From NCBI GenBank assembly GCA_012800475.1, contig JAAZJF010000071.1, positions 1 through 17,654 on the forward strand: a DNA stretch of 17,654 bases, given 5' to 3'. Source of the stretch: Gammaproteobacteria bacterium. Its GTDB lineage: Bacteria > Pseudomonadota > Gammaproteobacteria > Pseudomonadales > Pseudomonadaceae. Made by a program: the position numbers and the translations under genes. Under the pieces are notes generated by a model. The model saw only the letters and a list, made by a program, of their open reading frames with translations. It did not search any database and was not told where the DNA came from. Below are positions 14,189 to 17,654 of the stretch, one piece after another; the first letter of the stretch is position 1; each line of letters opens with the position of its first letter.

Positions 14189-15629
14189 AGCTACCTGTAC
14201 CGCCCACAGTAATACCATCAATTTTCAAGGTCGGCTGCCCAACGCCAACCGGCACACCTTGACCGGCTTTACCACAGACGCCAACGCCACTGTCCAGCGC
14301 TAAATCATTGCCCACCATAGAGACCTGACGCATCGCCTCGGGACCATTACCGATTAAAGTAGCGCCCTTGACTGGAGCGGTGATTTTACCGTCTTCAATT
14401 AAGTAGGCTTCACTGGTCGAGAACACAAACTTACCGCTGGTGATATCCACTTGCCCGCCACCTAAGTTGGCACAATAAATACCACGCTTGACCGAGCGAA
14501 TAATATCTTCAGGCTCACTTTCGCCCGCCAACATATAAGTATTGGTCATGCGCGGCATCGGCACATGGGCATAGGACTCACGACGACCATTACCCGTCGG
14601 CGCAACGCCCATTAAGCGCGCGTTCATGGTGTCTTGCATATAGCCGCGTAACACACCATTTTCAATCAAAGTAGTGCACTGTGTGGCAATACCTTCATCA
14701 TCCATACTCAGTGAACCACGACGGCCGGCTAAGGTGCCATCATCAACAATGGTGCACAGCGACGATGCCACTTGCTGTCCAACTTTGCCGCTATAAGCGG
14801 AACTGCCTTTGCGGTTAAAATCACCTTCCAAGCCATGGCCTACTGCCTCATGCAACAACACGCCACTCCAACCTGGACCTAAGACCACAGGCAAGGTACC
14901 TGCCGGTGCTGCAATGGCTTCTAGGTTCACTTGCGCTTGACGCACCGCTTCACGGGCATAGCCCATCGCTCGGTCTTGCTCGATGAAATAACGGTAATCG
15001 GTGCGACCGCCACCACCGGCACTACCGCGCTCACGGCGACCCTGATGCTCAATAATCACACTGACATTAAAACGCACCAGAGGGCGCACATCTGCAGCTA
15101 AACGGCCATCTAAAGTTGCAACAAGAATCTGTTCCCACGAACCCGTGAGGCTTACAGTGACTTGGCAGACGCGTGAATCGAGCGCGCGCGTAGCCGCATC
15201 AATTTCTTTTAATAGTGCAACTTTAGCTTCACGACTGATCACATCCAGTGGGTTATCTGCGGGGTATAAAGCTGCTTGAGTGGCGGCTTGAATCGCTACA
15301 GGCTGTACAGATTGACCGGACTGAGCAATGCTGCGCGACGCTTGCGCAGCTTGTAGCAAGGCGGGCAAAGTCAATGCATTACTGTAAGAAAAACCGGTTT
15401 TCTCACCCGCTAATGCACGCACGCCAACACCTTGATCAAGGCTAAAACTGCCTTCTTTAACGATGCCTTCTTCTAACACCCAGGCTTCAGAAATACGGTT
15501 TTGGAAATACAAATCTGCCGCATCAATACCCGGTCCAGCCAACTCGCTGAACACAGTCGATAAGTGCTCTAACTCTAGGCCGGTAGGCGCCAACAAAACA
15601 GAACTGACGCTGGCTAACAAATCACTCAT
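14187..15629 (-). CDS. tldD: Metalloprotease TldD, catalytic subunit
   Basis: It is the zinc-carrying half of the TldD/TldE protease, which threads unfolded peptides into a central chamber. The 480 residues carry the HEAVGH motif (His260, Glu261, His264) and a C-terminal Cys452 in GVCGKAG. These correspond to the zinc ligands His262, His266 and Cys454 known for E. coli TldD, so the enzyme looks active. Other family blocks are SMDDEGIAT and RMTNTYMLAGESEPE. Its ATG overlaps the stop of the upstream nit-type hydrolase gene by four bases (ATGA), so the two are translationally coupled. I saw no peptide-maturation genes or precursor peptide nearby, which favours a housekeeping role. Confidence 0.96.
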   Translation of the reverse strand: MSDLLASVSSVLLAPTGLELEHLSTVFSELAGPGIDAADLYFQNRISEAWVLEEGIVKEGSFSLDQGVGVRALAGEKTGFSYSNALTLPALLQAAQASRSIAQSGQSVQPVAIQAATQAALYPADNPLDVISREAKVALLKEIDAATRALDSRVCQVTVSLTGSWEQILVATLDGRLAADVRPLVRFNVSVIIEHQGRRERGSAGGGGRTDYRYFIEQDRAMGYAREAVRQAQVNLEAIAAPAGTLPVVLGPGWSGVLLHEAVGHGLEGDFNRKGSSAYSGKVGQQVASSLCTIVDDGTLAGRRGSLSMDDEGIATQCTTLIENGVLRGYMQDTMNARLMGVAPTGNGRRESYAHVPMPRMTNTYMLAGESEPEDIIRSVKRGIYCANLGGGQVDITSGKFVFSTSEAYLIEDGKITAPVKGATLIGNGPEAMRQVSMVGNDLALDSGVGVCGKAGQGVPVGVGQPTLKIDGITVGGTGS

Positions 15630-16480
15630 TGTGTGTCCTCTGTGTCTGTGCGCGATAACTGCGCAACAGAAAATCGTTTATGTTGCCATATCGGCATACG
15701 CTGACGAATGGCTGCTTGCTCCGCACGCGCATAAGCATGGGTCATGCAGCCTGCCCCTGTTGGCAACTCTGCACGCACTGTACCCCAGGCATCAATAATA
15801 GCTGAATGACCAAAGGTTTCGCGGCCCGGCGCATGTACACCACCTTGGTTGGCGGCGAGCAGTAAACACTGGGTCTCAATGGCTCGAGCGCGTAATAGCA
15901 CCTGCCAATGGGCGGCTCCGGTTACCGCAGTAAAAGCCGAAGGTACACTGATCAACTCCGCGCCCGCCTCACGCAGCGCACTGTACAACTCAGGAAAGCG
16001 CAAATCGTAACAGATTGTCAGCCCCAAGCGGCCTACAGGTGTATCGACAACACGACAGGCGTGCCCTGCAGCATAGCGGGCCGACTCTTGATAAGCACCC
16101 TGCTGATCACCTACCGCCGCATCAAATAAATGCAATTTATCATAGCGCGCAACACACTCGCCCAGCTCATTAAAGACTAACGATGCGGCACACGGCCGAC
16201 CTGTCTCTTGACCTTGAGGGTACAAGGGCACAGTGCCACCGACAATCCACAAACCTAACTCACGCGATGTGCGCGCCAACCAAGATAAGATGGGGCCGTG
16301 TGGCTGAGCTTCAAGGGTGGCAATCTGACTCGGGTTGATCTGCCCCATCGCGGCAAAGTTTTCCGGCAGCACTGCAAGACGCGCACCGGCATGGGCCGCT
16401 TGCTCCAACAACGCCCGCGCGGCACTAAGATTGCTCGCCACCTGCTCAGTGGAAACCATTTGAATCACTGCGACTGTCAT
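15626..16480 (-). CDS. Carbon-nitrogen hydrolase, Nit1/deaminated-glutathione-amidase type
   Basis: It is a nitrilase-superfamily amidase. The Glu-Lys-Cys triad is visible: Glu40 in LPENF, Lys115 in YDKLHLFD and Cys157 in LTICYDLRFPEL. The segments SAFTAVTGAAHWQVLLRARA and the GHSAIIDAWG block are typical of the Nit1/Nit2-YbeM branch. That branch hydrolyses deaminated glutathione, a repair reaction, so this is the likely role by family. The 284 residues are full length. The only GGGAG lies 13 bases or more before the ATG, so the start is not firmly set, but MTVAVIQM matches family N-termini. It is first in the nit-tldD pair. The yhdP gene that usually precedes it in pseudomonads is absent here. 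Confidence 0.92.
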   Translation of the reverse strand: MTVAVIQMVSTEQVASNLSAARALLEQAAHAGARLAVLPENFAAMGQINPSQIATLEAQPHGPILSWLARTSRELGLWIVGGTVPLYPQGQETGRPCAASLVFNELGECVARYDKLHLFDAAVGDQQGAYQESARYAAGHACRVVDTPVGRLGLTICYDLRFPELYSALREAGAELISVPSAFTAVTGAAHWQVLLRARAIETQCLLLAANQGGVHAPGRETFGHSAIIDAWGTVRAELPTGAGCMTHAYARAEQAAIRQRMPIWQHKRFSVAQLSRTDTEDTQ

Positions 16481-16681
16481 TGCGTTTGCTACACTCCCAC
16501 GGATTAATATTGCCTGCTACACGCTTTGATCACCCTGCACAGCCATCGATTCAATTAGGCCAACAGCTAGTTCCATGACGCCGGTATGCATGATCTATTT
16601 TACAACTCTGGGTCAGCGTCACAACTGCTGCGCTGCTTATGCCATACTCATACGTTTAACTTAACGTCATCTTATGTGCCT
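16481..16681. other. Divergent intergenic region between the nit-type gene and the SWIM protein gene
   Basis: These 201 bases probably hold divergent promoters. I see no consensus promoter, terminator, RNA gene or long repeat. A CATACT near 16640 with TG three bases earlier is the best -10 candidate for the rightward gene and is weak. Confidence 0.5.
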
Positions 16682-17654
16682 ATGCCTCTCGATATCAATC
16701 ACCTGCAGTGTTCACAATGGCGTCAAGCCATTCAGCTTGGCGACTTTCAGCGCGGTAAAGCCTATTGCGCACAAGGGCGCAGTAGCGTGCTGCAGGTGCA
16801 AGGCGCAACCATTACCGCGCAGTGTAAAGGCTCGGCTGGGCAAACCTATTTACAGACCATCACCTTATTGGCGAAAGAACAGCATTACGATATCAACGGT
16901 CGCTGCTCGTGTTATGTCAGCTATAACTGCAAGCACGTTGTTGCAGCGCTGTTAACCCTAGAGCAACTGCAACAACAGGGCACAGCGCCGCGCACCCTAC
17001 CCAGCGCCCCACAAGCACAGAGCCCAGCGCAACCCACGCAAACACTCAAAATCATTGACGCACCACAGCAACAGCCCACACCTCAACTGACATTAGGCAG
17101 TGTCGCCGTTGAGCGCTACGATGCCCGCACAAAACGCATGTATAGCACTCAGCAACACCGCGCAGCTTTGGCTTTTGATTACCAAGGCCACTTATGCGTA
17201 GGCAAACCTGCCGCTGAATTTATTGCGCACACAGGGCCTTACCAGCGTTTGCGTATCATGCGTGATTTGGCGTTCGAGCAGGCTTGTCGCCAGCATTTAC
17301 TCCAGCAGGGTTTGCAGATCGCTTTACGGCGCAGCGATGCGGTACCCGAAACAGCTGGTGACGCCTATGAGCTCGCCAGTGATTCTGCTTGGTTAAGCTT
17401 TATGCAACATCCCGTGCAACAACTGCGCGAAGAACACTGGCGCATTGTGATGTTGCCGCACTTTCAATTTAATGTGCTGCAGATCGATCATTGGCAAGCC
17501 ACTCTGGAAGAGTCACCCACTTTAGATTGGTTTTCTTTAGAGCTGGGCATTGAGGTGGCAGGACAATCCATCAGCCTACTGCCTATTTTATTACAGCTGA
17601 TTCGCCAGTCACCCAAGCTGCTCGATGCTCATTACCTCGCTCAGCGTGATGATC
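16682..17654 (+). CDS. SWIM zinc-finger protein, probable SNF2-family helicase (5' part only)
   Basis: An open frame of 324 codons starts at this ATG and runs off the right edge without a stop. Residues 75-85 form a SWIM zinc finger, Cys75-x-Cys77-x5-Cys83-x-His85 followed by VVAALLTLEQL, which binds DNA or protein. A Gln/Pro/Ala-rich linker (about 93-130) follows, then a region with the look of the N-terminal part of bacterial SWIM-SNF2 helicases (VERYDARTKRMY, PHFQFNVLQIDHW). The ATPase motifs would lie beyond the window, so the helicase call is an inference from the usual architecture. Another ATG at 16674 is in a different frame. No clear ribosome binding site precedes the chosen ATG. Confidence 0.75.
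   Translation, partial: MPLDINHLQCSQWRQAIQLGDFQRGKAYCAQGRSSVLQVQGATITAQCKGSAGQTYLQTITLLAKEQHYDINGRCSCYVSYNCKHVVAALLTLEQLQQQGTAPRTLPSAPQAQSPAQPTQTLKIIDAPQQQPTPQLTLGSVAVERYDARTKRMYSTQQHRAALAFDYQGHLCVGKPAAEFIAHTGPYQRLRIMRDLAFEQACRQHLLQQGLQIALRRSDAVPETAGDAYELASDSAWLSFMQHPVQQLREEHWRIVMLPHFQFNVLQIDHWQATLEESPTLDWFSLELGIEVAGQSISLLPILLQLIRQSPKLLDAHYLAQRDD

Noticed and set aside
15330..15360. GCTGCGC/GCGCAGC inverted repeat inside tldD
   Set aside because: It is only 7 bases per arm within GC-rich coding sequence; expected by chance at this window size.
12173..15629. TldD/TldE as part of a peptide-antibiotic (RiPP) maturation cluster
   Set aside because: No precursor peptide, cyclodehydratase or exporter lies nearby; the darP and nit neighbours match the housekeeping arrangement in pseudomonads.
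1..17654. CRISPR arrays, insertion sequences, prophage genes, tRNA or rRNA genes
   Set aside because: I saw no regularly spaced repeats, transposase or integrase motifs, or structural RNA sequences on either strand.

Overview
The window looks like the chromosome of a gammaproteobacterium in or near the Pseudomonadaceae. The block kdsD-kdsC-lptC-lptA-lptB-rpoN-hpf-ptsN-rapZ-ptsO has the order known from Pseudomonas. So does the set pmbA / darP (yjgA) / tldD / nit-type hydrolase. Individual proteins (RpoN, RapZ, NPr, KdsD) read like Pseudomonas orthologues. Base composition by eye is more AT-balanced than in typical high-GC Pseudomonas, so a lower-GC relative such as Thiopseudomonas is plausible; this is an inference. 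I see no insertion sequences, phage genes, CRISPR arrays, tRNAs or rRNAs.

Layout. 1-480 (-): 5' part of a DEAD-box RNA helicase of RhlE type, running off the left edge. 481-766: divergent promoter region. 767-4125 (+): envelope operon making Kdo precursor (kdsD, kdsC) and the LPS transport parts LptC, LptA and LptB, closed by a clear intrinsic terminator. 4299-7801 (+): rpoN (sigma-54), hpf, ptsN, rapZ and ptsO, the usual sigma-54 / nitrogen-PTS cluster. 7820-8725 (-): a two-gene unit of a DUF2007 protein and a SRAP (YedK/HMCES-like) protein, convergent with ptsO. 8829-12119 (+): a PlsC-like acyltransferase, prmA, and a zinc-ribbon/DUF3426 membrane protein. 12173-16480 (mostly -): pmbA/tldE, then darP on the opposite strand, then nit-tldD as an overlapping pair. 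16682-17654 (+): 5' part of a SWIM zinc-finger protein, probably an SNF2-family helicase, running off the right edge.

How it fits together. The first half couples outer-membrane LPS supply to global regulation: KdsD and KdsC make Kdo, LptB powers and LptC/LptA carry LPS across the periplasm, and RpoN, EIIA-Ntr, NPr, RapZ and HPF govern nitrogen/carbon balance, cell-wall precursor control and ribosome hibernation. The second half is housekeeping: ribosomal protein methylation (PrmA), 50S assembly (DarP), and the TldD/TldE protease split around darP.

Most of the window is ordinary core genome. The points most worth a second look are: (i) the SRAP protein, where the invariant catalytic Cys2 is Ser and a second active-site Asn is His; (ii) a near-perfect 30-bp palindrome in the first codons of ptsN; (iii) the odd start regions of rpoN and of the DUF2007 gene; (iv) an H-x5-D rather than H-x4-D motif in the acyltransferase; and (v) breaks in the Pseudomonas gene order around prmA and tldD. 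I did not find a convincing new multi-gene system.
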